NCBI GenBank assembly: GCA_036657595.1
Contig: JAVXFZ010000006.1
Coordinates: forward strand, 8,685 to 72,684
Length of the DNA stretch: 64,000 nucleotides
DNA from: Odoribacter sp036657595
GTDB lineage: Bacteria; Bacteroidota; Bacteroidia; Bacteroidales; Marinifilaceae
Reading direction: 5' to 3'
The position numbers were made by a program, and so were the translations under genes. Below, in pieces: positions 55,428-64,000 of the stretch (the first letter of the stretch is position 1; every line of letters starts with the position of its first letter). A model generated the notes under the pieces. The model was not told where the DNA came from. It worked only from the letters and a program-made list of their open reading frames with translations, and did no database searches.

Positions 55428-58400
55428 ATGAAAAAAACAATTCAAAAACTCATTTGGGTTATGATTAAAATCAAACTAATGTGCCTTGTGGTCACAGTAG
55501 GATGTTTAAGTCTGAATGCAGAGGTTTGGTCGCAGCAAAAACGAATCGACCTCCGGTTTGAACAGATTGATCTGGCAGAATTATTCGGACAAATCCAGAA
55601 AAAGACCGATTTGAAGTTCGTGTTTAATCACGAAGATGTGCAAGGCTATACTGCCCGTGGCAGTATGACAAACAAAACGGTGACAGAAATCCTTGATTTA
55701 GCTTTCCAAGGAAAGCCTTTTTCTTACGAGATTGTCAACGATCACGTGATTGTTTCGCACACGGATGCAAGCTCTCAGCAAACTGGACAACAGGAGGTAA
55801 CGGGGAGAGTGACCGATGAACAAGGAGTGCCCTTACCCGGCGTTTCCGTATTAATAAAAGGGACAACATTGGGAGTAGCCACTGATGTTTCCGGAAATTT
55901 CAAGATATTAATTCCGAACGCCAACACGGCGACTTTGGTTTTTAGTATGATTGGAATGAAAGCGCAGGAAGTGAAGCTAAAGCCGTCCCAATTGTTCTAT
56001 TCCATTACGATGCATATAGATTCGCAATCCTTGGACGATGTGGTATGTACCGGTTATCAGACTTTAAGCAAAATCAATACGACAGGTTCATTTTCAACGA
56101 TTAAACCTGAAGTGATTGAAATGCGCTCCAGTATCGGTTTGGATCGGTTATTGGAAGGTAGCATTCCGGGACTAACAGTCTATCGGACAGACATCCGCAT
56201 TCGTGGTGGTAGTACGATCAATTCAGGTACGAAACCTTTGTTTATTGTCGATGGTTTTGAGGTGGACGAATTGCCTGAAAATATGGATGTGGTCAAACGT
56301 ATTACTGTGCTAAAAGATGCTGCTGCCGCTGCTATTTGGGGGGCACGGGCTGCGAATGGAGTGGTTGTCATAGAAACGAAAAAAGGAGAAAAAGGGAAGA
56401 CTCGCATTTCTTATTCCGGTAATTTTCGAGTAATGAGTAAAGATGATTATAATGATCTGAACCACGCTGATGGTAAGACTATTGTCGACTATGACTTGGA
56501 AGCTTTTGATAAAAAATTAATCGGAGGATATATTTTTGAAGGAGGATCAAATGGCTATTCCCCTGCCTACGGAGCTATTTTTGATTGTGAAAAAGGGGAT
56601 ATTACCCGAGAAGAGTTGTTGAGTCAATTGAATGCGATCGGTAGTGTATCGAATAAAAAACAGATCAAAGATAAACTTTTGCGGAATGCTTTTACACAGC
56701 ACCACAATATTAGTTTATCCGGAGGAAGCGATAAATTAACTTATTTTCTTTCTGCTAATTATATGGGATCGCATTCCGGCTATCAGGGAGGCGATAAAGA
56801 TCAGTCTTTTAATATTATGTCAAAGAATAATTATGAGATCATACCGGAACTTACTTTACGGGGGGATATCAATGTTATTTATGATAAACAAAAGGGCGGA
56901 TATGAAGAGATTAGCAGTGCTATTAACGAATTGCTACCTTATCAATTATTGTATGATGAAAAGACTGGCGAGAGAATTTTGGATTATACGCGATTTAATA
57001 CGGTCGAGAATAAACGTTTGATGGGAATCGGTTATCGTGACAATGGCTTCAATATTTTAGATGAAATTGATTTAGCTAATAATCAGAAGAATCAGATGAA
57101 TGTCCGGACTAAATTTGGTATAGATTTGAATCTTCTGGAAGGTTTACTGATTTCAGCTGATTATCAATATGAAAGGACACATTCAGAGCAAAAAAATATT
57201 AAAGATGAAAATTCATTTGAAGTTCGACGTAATATTATCAATCAATTTACTACGGAAGAAAACGGTAAGTTAACCTATAATCTTCCGGAAGGAGACGTGT
57301 TGGATCAAGCCTTTACAAACGGTACGACTCATTCCTTGAAAACGGGCATTTCTTTCAACAAGACATTTGGACAAGATGAGGAGCATTATATCAATGCGAT
57401 CGGTGGTTTCGATTTGCGTAAACACACCAGTAATATGGTTAAAAGTCGTAAATTGGGATATAATGACGAACTTCAAAGTTGGAAAAGTTTTGATCAGGAT
57501 AAAATGAATAGTGAGGGAATTATTTGGTGGAATGGTGATTGGAATAGTTATAATGCGACATACTATGATAAATTCTCCTATAATGATAATCGTGAAGCTT
57601 CTTGGTATGGTTCATTGGTGTACACGTATGATCGTCGGTATAGTTTAAGCGGTACTTTCCGTATTGATAAATCTAATTTGTTCGGAGCAGATAAGAAATA
57701 TCGACGCAATCCTCTTTGGTCTGTTGGTGCCGGTTGGAATATCCAAGAAGAAGATTTCTTTCATTCGAAAGTAATCAACCGATTAGTGCCCCGTATCACT
57801 TACGGATTGACCGGTAATTTCGATCGTAGCGGTCGGACAACTCCTTTGCTGGTGGCACGGCGTTCGTATAGTAGCTCCTCCAAAGAATATTACACCCGTG
57901 TACAAACACCTCCTAATCCTAAATTGAGATGGGAACGCACGAAAACGTTGAATATCGGTATTGAAGCGGAATTATTTAATCGCTTGAATATTTCTGCCGA
58001 GTACTATGATAAGCATAGTTATGATTTGTTGGGGGATATGACCATCGATCCGACTTTAGGGTTTAATTCGACGATGATCAATGCTGCCGATATGCGTAAC
58101 CGAGGAGTGGAAATTTTATTGAATGCCGACCTGATTCAAAGCAAGGATTTCAATTGGAATTTGAATTTTGTATTTGGATATAATAAGAATAAAATCGTTA
58201 AGAATAAAATTTCGGATGGAAGTCCGGAAATTAACCGACCGCTTGGCTTCATTCAATTTGTTGAGAGCTACCCCCGTGAAGCCCTTTGGAGTTATCGTTG
58301 GGCAGGATTGGATGCTACCGGTGACCCACAAACATTCGATGCAGAAGGGAATAAAACGAAAAAGGCTGTATTGGAATCACTGGAATGCAGCGGAACTTAT

Positions 58401-58901
58401 TTGCCTAAATACAATGGAAGTCTCTCTACTGATTTTAAATATAAGAATATCACGTTGATGTTTTCATTTGTTTATAATTTTGGTCACGTATTCCGTATGG
58501 AATATCCGGGTATGAATCCTTTTGAAGCAACAGACTTGAGCACTTTGGTAGCCAATCGTTGGAAGCAGGAAGGCGACGAAGCGCATACTGATATTCCGGC
58601 AATGTTAACTTGGGATCATTATTTTGATGGACGTGATCGTTTGGCACGTTATTCTTCAAACAGCATCCGTAAGGGAGGTGTGATTCGATTGCGTGAGATA
58701 TTACTAAACTATGAATTGCCGAAAAATTGGCTTTCTAAGACTCCTTTTCAGCGCATTAGCCTCACGGCTCAAGGAAATACTCTTTGGAAATGGACTAAAA
58801 ATAAAGAAAAGATTGATCCGGAATTTGTTGATCCTATACACGGAACGCTTAGCCTAAGCGAACAACCTTCTTTTACTTTTGGCGTGAGATTGGAATTTTA
58901 A
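55428..58901 (+). CDS. SusC/RagA TonB-linked outer-membrane transporter with STN domain (island 2)
   Basis: 1157 residues from the ATG at 55428; an in-frame ATG at 55404 is also open. The signal ends near VWSQQ (about 38). The STN domain (about 40-95, IDLRFEQIDLAELFGQI) precedes a carboxypeptidase-regulatory-like domain (about 110-190, VTGRVTDEQGVPLPGVSVLI). The plug follows with DVVCTGYQTLSKINTTG and a VDGFEVDELPENMDVVKRI box. The barrel ends LSEQPSFTFGVRLEF, with terminal Phe. TonB-powered uptake with signalling to FecR is the expected role. The substrate is unknown. Confidence 0.95.
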   Translation: MKKTIQKLIWVMIKIKLMCLVVTVGCLSLNAEVWSQQKRIDLRFEQIDLAELFGQIQKKTDLKFVFNHEDVQGYTARGSMTNKTVTEILDLAFQGKPFSYEIVNDHVIVSHTDASSQQTGQQEVTGRVTDEQGVPLPGVSVLIKGTTLGVATDVSGNFKILIPNANTATLVFSMIGMKAQEVKLKPSQLFYSITMHIDSQSLDDVVCTGYQTLSKINTTGSFSTIKPEVIEMRSSIGLDRLLEGSIPGLTVYRTDIRIRGGSTINSGTKPLFIVDGFEVDELPENMDVVKRITVLKDAAAAAIWGARAANGVVVIETKKGEKGKTRISYSGNFRVMSKDDYNDLNHADGKTIVDYDLEAFDKKLIGGYIFEGGSNGYSPAYGAIFDCEKGDITREELLSQLNAIGSVSNKKQIKDKLLRNAFTQHHNISLSGGSDKLTYFLSANYMGSHSGYQGGDKDQSFNIMSKNNYEIIPELTLRGDINVIYDKQKGGYEEISSAINELLPYQLLYDEKTGERILDYTRFNTVENKRLMGIGYRDNGFNILDEIDLANNQKNQMNVRTKFGIDLNLLEGLLISADYQYERTHSEQKNIKDENSFEVRRNIINQFTTEENGKLTYNLPEGDVLDQAFTNGTTHSLKTGISFNKTFGQDEEHYINAIGGFDLRKHTSNMVKSRKLGYNDELQSWKSFDQDKMNSEGIIWWNGDWNSYNATYYDKFSYNDNREASWYGSLVYTYDRRYSLSGTFRIDKSNLFGADKKYRRNPLWSVGAGWNIQEEDFFHSKVINRLVPRITYGLTGNFDRSGRTTPLLVARRSYSSSSKEYYTRVQTPPNPKLRWERTKTLNIGIEAELFNRLNISAEYYDKHSYDLLGDMTIDPTLGFNSTMINAADMRNRGVEILLNADLIQSKDFNWNLNFVFGYNKNKIVKNKISDGSPEINRPLGFIQFVESYPREALWSYRWAGLDATGDPQTFDAEGNKTKKAVLESLECSGTYLPKYNGSLSTDFKYKNITLMFSFVYNFGHVFRMEYPGMNPFEATDLSTLVANRWKQEGDEAHTDIPAMLTWDHYFDGRDRLARYSSNSIRKGGVIRLREILLNYELPKNWLSKTPFQRISLTAQGNTLWKWTKNKEKIDPEFVDPIHGTLSLSEQPSFTFGVRLEF

Positions 58902-58913
58902 TCCTTAAAACAA

Positions 58914-60290
58914 ATGAATATGAAAAAATTATACATATTTGCTCTAACGATTGCAGGACTGCTTTGTAGCTGCGATGATTTTCTGGATGTGACTCCCAAA
59001 GGGAAGCTTTTACCTAAAACAACACAAGATTATGATGAGATGATGGCTGACCCTTCTCATCCGAGTGGAGCTTATCCGACAGTTGACCTGTGTGGCGATA
59101 ATGTGATCTTTAATGAAAGAGCATTGACTTCAATGGTGACAAGTTCGACCGGGAAAGCTTATCTCTGGATGGAGGATTTTTATACTGCGACGGAGGATGA
59201 TCAGGTGTGGAATGGTTGTTATAACAAAATCTATACGTTCAATTTGGTTTTAGAAAGAGTGGATAATTCTGTTGATGGTACGGATAGTCAGAAAAAAAGG
59301 ATAAAAGCAGAAGCGCGTTTTAATCGTGCCTATTATTACTATTTTCTTCATAATTGTTATGCCAAGGCGTATGATTCTCAGACGGCAGGAGCGGATTTAA
59401 GTGTTCCTTTGCGCTTAACTTCTGATTTGGAAGTGAAATTATCGCGTGCCACCTCACAGAAAGTGGTGGATCAATTGTTGGAAGACATTAAAAACCCAGA
59501 AGACTTGCCGGAAGAAGCAGCGAACGAATATCGTATTTCCAGAGGAGGTGCTTACGCTTTATCTGCCCGCATTTATCTTTCTCTAAGAGATTATGACAAT
59601 GCTTTAAAAAATGCAGCATTAGCTTTAGAGCAAAACAATACATTGTTAGATTATAACACTTATAGTTTTAAAAATCCGGATGGACCTTATTCCGGTATCA
59701 ATAATCGTCCTGCGAATTATCGTATTTCTCCGGAACGTATTCTGTATCGGGGTTGCAATTTTTCGTCATTAACAATGATGTATCTTATGAGCGAGGAGTT
59801 GCTGAACAGTTATGATACACTGACAGACTTGCGCTATCAATTTAATTTTACCCGTTTGCAACGTAATGGTAAACCTCGTACAGATAAAACTCCAGCTTAT
59901 TTACAGGACTTAGATTATAATATCAGCGTTCCGGAAATGATGTTGATTAAAGCTGAATGTTTGGCTCGGAAAAACGATCGCAATTGTTTGACGGTTTTAG
60001 ATGATCTTCGGAAATGCAGAATAAAGCAATCCGCTTGGACTCCTCTCAATGTTGCAAACGATCAGTTGTTGGAAACTGTTTTGAAAGAACGAGAACGGGA
60101 ACTTCCTTTTCACGGATTACGCTTTTTTGATATGAAGCGACTGTCAAAAGAAGGAATTTATACACAGACGTTGGAAAGGATTTATCAAGGAAAAAGTTAT
60201 AAGTTGAGCCCAAATTCGAATCAATATTTGTTCCCAATAAGTATTAAAGTTCGAATTTTAAATAATAGCATCGTAAACAATCCTCGTTGA
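58914..60290 (+). CDS. SusD/RagB family surface lipoprotein of island 2
   Basis: 458 residues with a lipoprotein signal (GLLCSC|DDF). It opens DDFLDVTPKGKLLPKTTQDYDEMM in two pieces, as SusD proteins do. Helical-repeat signatures are AEARFNRAYYYYFLHNCYAKAY and ALSARIYLSLRDYDNALKNA. The C-terminus has PEMMLIKAECLARKNDR and RERELPFHGLRFFDMKRL. It is 12 nt downstream of susC and pairs with it as the substrate-binding lid. A second in-frame ATG lies at 58920. Confidence 0.95.
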   Translation: MNMKKLYIFALTIAGLLCSCDDFLDVTPKGKLLPKTTQDYDEMMADPSHPSGAYPTVDLCGDNVIFNERALTSMVTSSTGKAYLWMEDFYTATEDDQVWNGCYNKIYTFNLVLERVDNSVDGTDSQKKRIKAEARFNRAYYYYFLHNCYAKAYDSQTAGADLSVPLRLTSDLEVKLSRATSQKVVDQLLEDIKNPEDLPEEAANEYRISRGGAYALSARIYLSLRDYDNALKNAALALEQNNTLLDYNTYSFKNPDGPYSGINNRPANYRISPERILYRGCNFSSLTMMYLMSEELLNSYDTLTDLRYQFNFTRLQRNGKPRTDKTPAYLQDLDYNISVPEMMLIKAECLARKNDRNCLTVLDDLRKCRIKQSAWTPLNVANDQLLETVLKERERELPFHGLRFFDMKRLSKEGIYTQTLERIYQGKSYKLSPNSNQYLFPISIKVRILNNSIVNNPR

Positions 60291-60336
60291 TTGCCTACAA
60301 AAGATTTGAAATAAACATTTTTTTTAAAACAGAAAT

Positions 60337-61494
60337 ATGAAATATGTAATTTTATCTGTGCTAATGATTGTTTCTACACTTGCCAATGCTGCCGTTGAAA
60401 AAGTAAAAGTACACGGAAGTATTAAAGGTTTAGGAAATGAAGAAGTCGTTTTGTTGAATAGCGATTATACTGAAATTACCAAAACGAAAGGTGTGAATGA
60501 TCAATTTGAAATCATTACGAATGTTGAGACAGGCGATGGGAGATATTATAATTTATATATCCCCAGCATTGCTCCATTAGGTCCTTCGATGTCTATTCCG
60601 ACGATGTTCTTTTTTATCGATTCCTCTGATATTGAGATCACGGCAAATATTACCGAAGAAATCATACACGGCGAAAAGAGTAAAAAGATAAATAGAGAAA
60701 AAATAAAAGGATCAGAAGCAATAAAGGAATATGAAGAGATCTTTGATCATCTGCCTGTAAAAAAAATGCAGGATGAGATATCCCCTCTTTATAATAAAGC
60801 TTTCGATGATTATAATTATGTGGCACAAACGGATGAGAACAGAAAGGCTTTGAGTAAGTATGGTCATTTGATAGATTCGTTGCAGAAAGTAGAAGCTCAG
60901 CAAATCTTAGATCTGATCCCGACGAAGCCCAAGAGTAAAATGTTGGCTTTGATTGTTTATAATTATTATAACGATAAACCGGCGAATGAATTGTCTGCTA
61001 TCATTAATCAGTTTGATCTGAGTATTCGCGATTGCTACGGATTGAAAAAGATGCAAGACAAGTTTGATTTAATCAATGGTTGCGAAATTGGTCAGGCAGC
61101 CCCCGATTTTGAATTGAAAAATTCGGAAGGAAAAGAGGTGAAATTATCTTCGCTTCGGGGAAAATATACTTTAATTGATTTTTGGGCTTCTTGGTGCGGT
61201 CCGTGCCGAAAAGAAATTCCTAATCTTAAAAAGGTATATGCCGATTATAAAGACAAGGGACTTCAATTAGTGGGCGTATCGCTGGATGAAACTACCGAAA
61301 AATGGTATAAAGCGATAGAAGAAGAAGAATTGAATTATCTGCAATTGAACGATCCGAAGAATATCACCGGAAAATTGTATAACTTTAATGGCATTCCTTT
61401 CATTATTCTGATTTCGCCAGAAGGCATTATATTAGAAAAAGGATTAAGAGGAACGGAAGTACGAGAAATGGTAGCTAAATATTTGAAAAAATGA
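60337..61494 (+). CDS. TlpA-family thioredoxin-like protein, first copy (island 2)
   Basis: 385 residues. A Sec signal (to about ANAAVEK near 20) precedes a DUF4369-like beta domain (about 22-125, VKVHGSIKGLGNEEVVLLN). A helical linker leads to a C-terminal TlpA domain with APDFELKNSEGKEVKLSSLRG, FWASWCGPCRKEI and FNGIPFIILISPEG. There is no lipobox Cys, so it is probably periplasmic rather than anchored. It is 46 nt after susD and 40 nt before a second TlpA gene. The pair probably handles thiol/disulfide chemistry of the imported substrate or envelope. Confidence 0.9.
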   Translation: MKYVILSVLMIVSTLANAAVEKVKVHGSIKGLGNEEVVLLNSDYTEITKTKGVNDQFEIITNVETGDGRYYNLYIPSIAPLGPSMSIPTMFFFIDSSDIEITANITEEIIHGEKSKKINREKIKGSEAIKEYEEIFDHLPVKKMQDEISPLYNKAFDDYNYVAQTDENRKALSKYGHLIDSLQKVEAQQILDLIPTKPKSKMLALIVYNYYNDKPANELSAIINQFDLSIRDCYGLKKMQDKFDLINGCEIGQAAPDFELKNSEGKEVKLSSLRGKYTLIDFWASWCGPCRKEIPNLKKVYADYKDKGLQLVGVSLDETTEKWYKAIEEEELNYLQLNDPKNITGKLYNFNGIPFIILISPEGIILEKGLRGTEVREMVAKYLKK

Positions 61495-61534
61495 TTGTTA
61501 AAAGAATAGCAGAGTTATAAAAGACAGAAAAACG

Positions 61535-62614
61535 ATGAGAGTTATTTTTTGGTTATTAATGGCAGGAATATTGAGTTCCTGCCATACTCCTCAATACCAT
61601 ATTAAAGGGCAATTAGAGAGAGCAAAGAGTTCGAATATTGAATTAGTGACAGAGGGGGATAGTGTGGTGGCGAGGATCGCCTTGGGTGCAAATGGAGATT
61701 TTAGTTTGGAGGGAACGGTGGATGCTCCCGGTGTTTATTTTTTGCAATCAAAGAAAGATTATCTGAAAATACCGGTTTGGTTGGAAAACGGGGAGTATAC
61801 CCTCGTTAGTCGAAAAGAGAGGTATTATTTGATGAATAAAAACCCGGAAGCTTTACAAAATCAATGGGTAGAATTTATCCTGAAGCAACAAGTCGTAGAG
61901 GATGAATATAACGAGATAGGTGAATTGTATTGTGCCGAAGGTATTGATATTGCGGAGAAGGTGAAGCTGTCGGAACAGATGGATACGCTTTGGAAAAAAC
62001 GACTTTCGCTGATTGCGGAAGGACTGGAGAAATTTAATTGTTCTCCCATTGCTTTCTCTATCGCGATGAAAGAAATATCATTTTTGGAACACGATTATAA
62101 TTATTTCACGCAGATAATGTCGATTCTTGCAAAGAATGATGCCGTTTCTCCGCTGCGAGCAACGCTTGTCGCTAAATATAAAGCGTTGAAGGATTGCCAG
62201 CTTTTTGGTGTGGCTCCCGATTTTGAGTTGCCAAACGCACAAGGGAATAATGTGCGACTTTCTTCTTTTCAAGGTCGATATGTGTTAGTGGATTTTTGGG
62301 CATCTTGGTGTGCCCCCTGTCGGAAGAAGAATAAACAATTGAATCAATTGTATCCGGAATTAAAAGAAGGTGGGTTGGAAATGATTTCTGTTTCGTTGGA
62401 CGATAATAAAACAAAATGGCTCGCGGCTGTCAAAGAAGATAAAATCTCTTGGACACAATTGGTCGATTTGAATGGTTTTGATGGAAGCAACATCCGAAAA
62501 GCTTATAAAGTGGAGCAAGTGCCTACCGTTTTTCTGATCGATCCTCAAGGAGAGGTGTTGAAAACCAATCCAACGGTGGAAGAGATCCGAAATATTTTAC
62601 AAACAAGCAAATAG
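61535..62614 (+). CDS. TlpA-family thioredoxin-like lipoprotein, second copy (island 2)
   Basis: 359 residues with a lipoprotein signal (GILSSC|HTP). A DUF4369-like domain (about 22-110, YHIKGQLERAKSSNIELV) is followed by a helical middle. The C-terminal thioredoxin domain has APDFELPNAQGNNVRLSSF, FWASWCAPCRKKN and VEQVPTVFLIDPQGE. The redox motif is CAPC, against CGPC in the upstream copy. It is membrane-anchored, unlike the soluble-looking first copy, so the two may act in different places. It is 9 nt before the amidohydrolase gene. Confidence 0.9.
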   Translation: MRVIFWLLMAGILSSCHTPQYHIKGQLERAKSSNIELVTEGDSVVARIALGANGDFSLEGTVDAPGVYFLQSKKDYLKIPVWLENGEYTLVSRKERYYLMNKNPEALQNQWVEFILKQQVVEDEYNEIGELYCAEGIDIAEKVKLSEQMDTLWKKRLSLIAEGLEKFNCSPIAFSIAMKEISFLEHDYNYFTQIMSILAKNDAVSPLRATLVAKYKALKDCQLFGVAPDFELPNAQGNNVRLSSFQGRYVLVDFWASWCAPCRKKNKQLNQLYPELKEGGLEMISVSLDDNKTKWLAAVKEDKISWTQLVDLNGFDGSNIRKAYKVEQVPTVFLIDPQGEVLKTNPTVEEIRNILQTSK

Positions 62615-62623
62615 CGTTTTAAA

Positions 62624-63880
62624 ATGAAACAATCCGTGAGAAACTTATTGACAGTCGGTGTGTTATTGGTATCATTTGCTGTGTACGGAGAAAATGATGT
62701 CACCATATTGAAGAATATAAATCTGGTGGATGTTGTCCACAAACAGATCATCCCGAAGACGGACCTGATTATAAAAGGGAATCGGATTTATCAGATCGGG
62801 CAAAAGGAGGACAGTGTTTATCAAAATGCTACAAGGGTCGATATGTCCGGAAAGTACGCCATCCCGGGCTTGATCGACGCGCATTTGCACATAGCCAATG
62901 ATCCGAAAGAAAGCAGGGCAGACCGAGTGAAAGTGTTGCATTATTTATTGGCTCACGGAATTACGTCGATCCGGGATGCAGCCGGAGATGCCCGAATATT
63001 GGCTGAGTTGAAGAGAGCGGTGGCAACGGGAGAGATTCAGGGACCGGATATTTATTATGCCGCATTTATCGCAGGACCGGCTTATTTTGAAGGGAATGAT
63101 CGGGAGAAGGATATGCTGATCGGTTTGACGACTCCGTTTGCCCCTTGGCTGCAATGTATCAAGCCCGGTGATAATTTGGATTCGGCAATGGTTGCAGCAA
63201 AAGCGTGCGGAGCTACCGGGGTGAAAATATATGCCGGATTTGAAAAGGAGTTTTTGAAGCAGGTGGTTGAAAAGGCTCAACAATATGGCTTGATGGTATG
63301 GGGACACGCTACATTATTCCCGGCAAAACCGTCGGAGGTCGCTGAAGCTGGGATGAAAGTGATTTCGCACGCTTATATGCTGGAATGGGAAAATGTCAAA
63401 GAACCGCTGGATGGGAATATGTTTAAGAATTATGAGAAATTCTATGATAAAATAGATCATCAAAAATTAAATGCGGAGAGTTTTTTCAAGCAGGTGAAAT
63501 TACATCAATCCATCTTTGATCCCACGCTTTATCTTTGTATGGTCAATCAGATGGAATGGTCGGCGAATTTGGTGAAAGAAGCGCATCAGGCAGGAGTAAA
63601 AATTTGTGCGGGAACGGATTATATTTCAGATTTGAACCGCGAACTTCCGTTTTTGTTTGACGAGTTGGATTTATATGTTGAGAAATGCGGTTTTACGCCG
63701 ATGGACGCTATTTGTTCCGCCACTCTTATTGCCGCCGAGGCGTTGGGAATAGATGAACAAAAAGGCTCGTTGGAAGTGGGAAAGAAGGCAGATATTGTCA
63801 TTTTAAACAGTAATCCGTTGTTGGATATGAAGCAATTGAAAAATATTCATTCTGTGATTAAAGACGGAAAAAATATTTAA
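62624..63880 (+). CDS. Secreted amidohydrolase family protein (island 2)
   Basis: 418 residues with a Sec signal (to about VYGEN near 23). Amidohydrolase metal-site motifs are visible: PGLIDAHLHI (HxH), VKIYAGF (bridging Lys candidate), WGHATLF (His), VISHAYML (His) and CAGTDY (Asp). The C-terminus LGIDEQKGSLEVGKKADIVILN closes the small beta domain. Imidazolonepropionase-like members include peptidases such as prolidase-type enzymes, so hydrolysis of an amide or dipeptide is plausible. It is the last gene of island 2, closed by a terminator. Substrate unproven. Confidence 0.9.
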   Translation: MKQSVRNLLTVGVLLVSFAVYGENDVTILKNINLVDVVHKQIIPKTDLIIKGNRIYQIGQKEDSVYQNATRVDMSGKYAIPGLIDAHLHIANDPKESRADRVKVLHYLLAHGITSIRDAAGDARILAELKRAVATGEIQGPDIYYAAFIAGPAYFEGNDREKDMLIGLTTPFAPWLQCIKPGDNLDSAMVAAKACGATGVKIYAGFEKEFLKQVVEKAQQYGLMVWGHATLFPAKPSEVAEAGMKVISHAYMLEWENVKEPLDGNMFKNYEKFYDKIDHQKLNAESFFKQVKLHQSIFDPTLYLCMVNQMEWSANLVKEAHQAGVKICAGTDYISDLNRELPFLFDELDLYVEKCGFTPMDAICSATLIAAEALGIDEQKGSLEVGKKADIVILNSNPLLDMKQLKNIHSVIKDGKNI

Positions 63881-63911
63881 GTTTCAGTTCTATCTTTTAG
63901 CAGAGATAAAT

Positions 63912-63945
63912 AAAAACGTTGTAATCTTCCGATTACAACGTTTTT
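63912..63945 (+). terminator. Intrinsic terminator of island 2
   Basis: The 15-bp perfect arms AAAAACGTTGTAATC and GATTACAACGTTTTT enclose a TTCC loop, 31 nt after the amidohydrolase stop. Confidence 0.9.
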
Positions 63946-63958
63946 GTGAATTTTAGTG

Positions 63959-64000
63959 TGGTCCCACTTGGGCTTGAACCAAGGACTCCCTGATTATGAG
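63959..64000 (-). tRNA. tRNA with anticodon CAT, partial (probably tRNA-Met)
   Basis: The 3' 42 nt are present on the minus strand. They show anticodon loop CTCATAA (anticodon CAT), variable GAGTC, T arm CTTGG-TTCAAGC-CCAAG, the 3' acceptor half TGGGACC and discriminator A; CCA is not encoded. The 5' half lies beyond the window. CAT could also be lysidine-type tRNA-Ile2 or initiator Met, which needs the missing half. Confidence 0.85.

Overview
The window suggests a gut-type Bacteroidales bacterium. Markers are RprXY, SusC/SusD pairs with ECF-sigma/FecR control, PKD-like and DUF4843 lipoproteins, many TlpA-like thioredoxin lipoproteins, and -7 boxes of the Bacteroidetes form TAnnTTTG. The mix of FecR-controlled SusCD loci with TlpA and PKD-like proteins recalls Odoribacteraceae (Odoribacter/Butyricimonas), but that family placement is inference. 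No phage, transposase or CRISPR array was seen.

Bases 1-30000 are mostly housekeeping. In order they hold: the 3' end of a BamA/TamA-type barrel gene; a phosphoethanolamine-transferase-like gene; asd; a 4'-phosphopantetheinyl transferase; tonB; hflX; a cvpA-tyrS operon (minus strand); aspS; a holB-ricT-rhomboid-rhomboid-nuclease run; tRNA-Ala(GGC); a flippase-like membrane protein; mutL; a GldA-like ATPase; a TlpA lipoprotein; maeB; rpiB; rprXY and ruvB. Intrinsic terminators separate most convergent pairs.

Bases 30010-36264 (minus strand) are accessory. An ABC-type ATPase gene is followed by a DUF4435/TOPRIM-like gene, the same order as the PARIS (AriA-AriB) anti-phage system. Next come a secreted GH3 glycosidase, a Crp/Fnr regulator and a D-threonine aldolase/D-serine dehydratase-like enzyme. 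A perfect FNR-type palindrome lies between the regulator and the glycosidase.

Bases 36347-47009 (minus strand) form nutrient-uptake island 1: ECF sigma, FecR, STN-containing SusC, SusD, DUF4843 lipoprotein, PKD-like lipoprotein, TlpA protein, strong terminator. A 100-N scaffold gap lies inside the DUF4843 gene. The gap is flanked by an identical 55-bp sequence, so it is almost certainly an assembly artefact and the gene is intact. Bases 47067-52904 hold pgk, tadA, an AspT/YidE-type transporter and an aroB-aroA operon.

Bases 53267-63945 (plus strand) form island 2: ECF sigma, FecR, SusC, SusD, two TlpA-like thioredoxin proteins and a secreted amidohydrolase, closed by a terminator. In both islands the STN-bearing SusC would sense substrate, signal through FecR and release the sigma factor. 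TonB (4368-5060) could energise import. Neither island encodes a glycoside hydrolase, so peptides or other non-glycan compounds are more likely substrates. The window ends inside a minus-strand tRNA with anticodon CAT.
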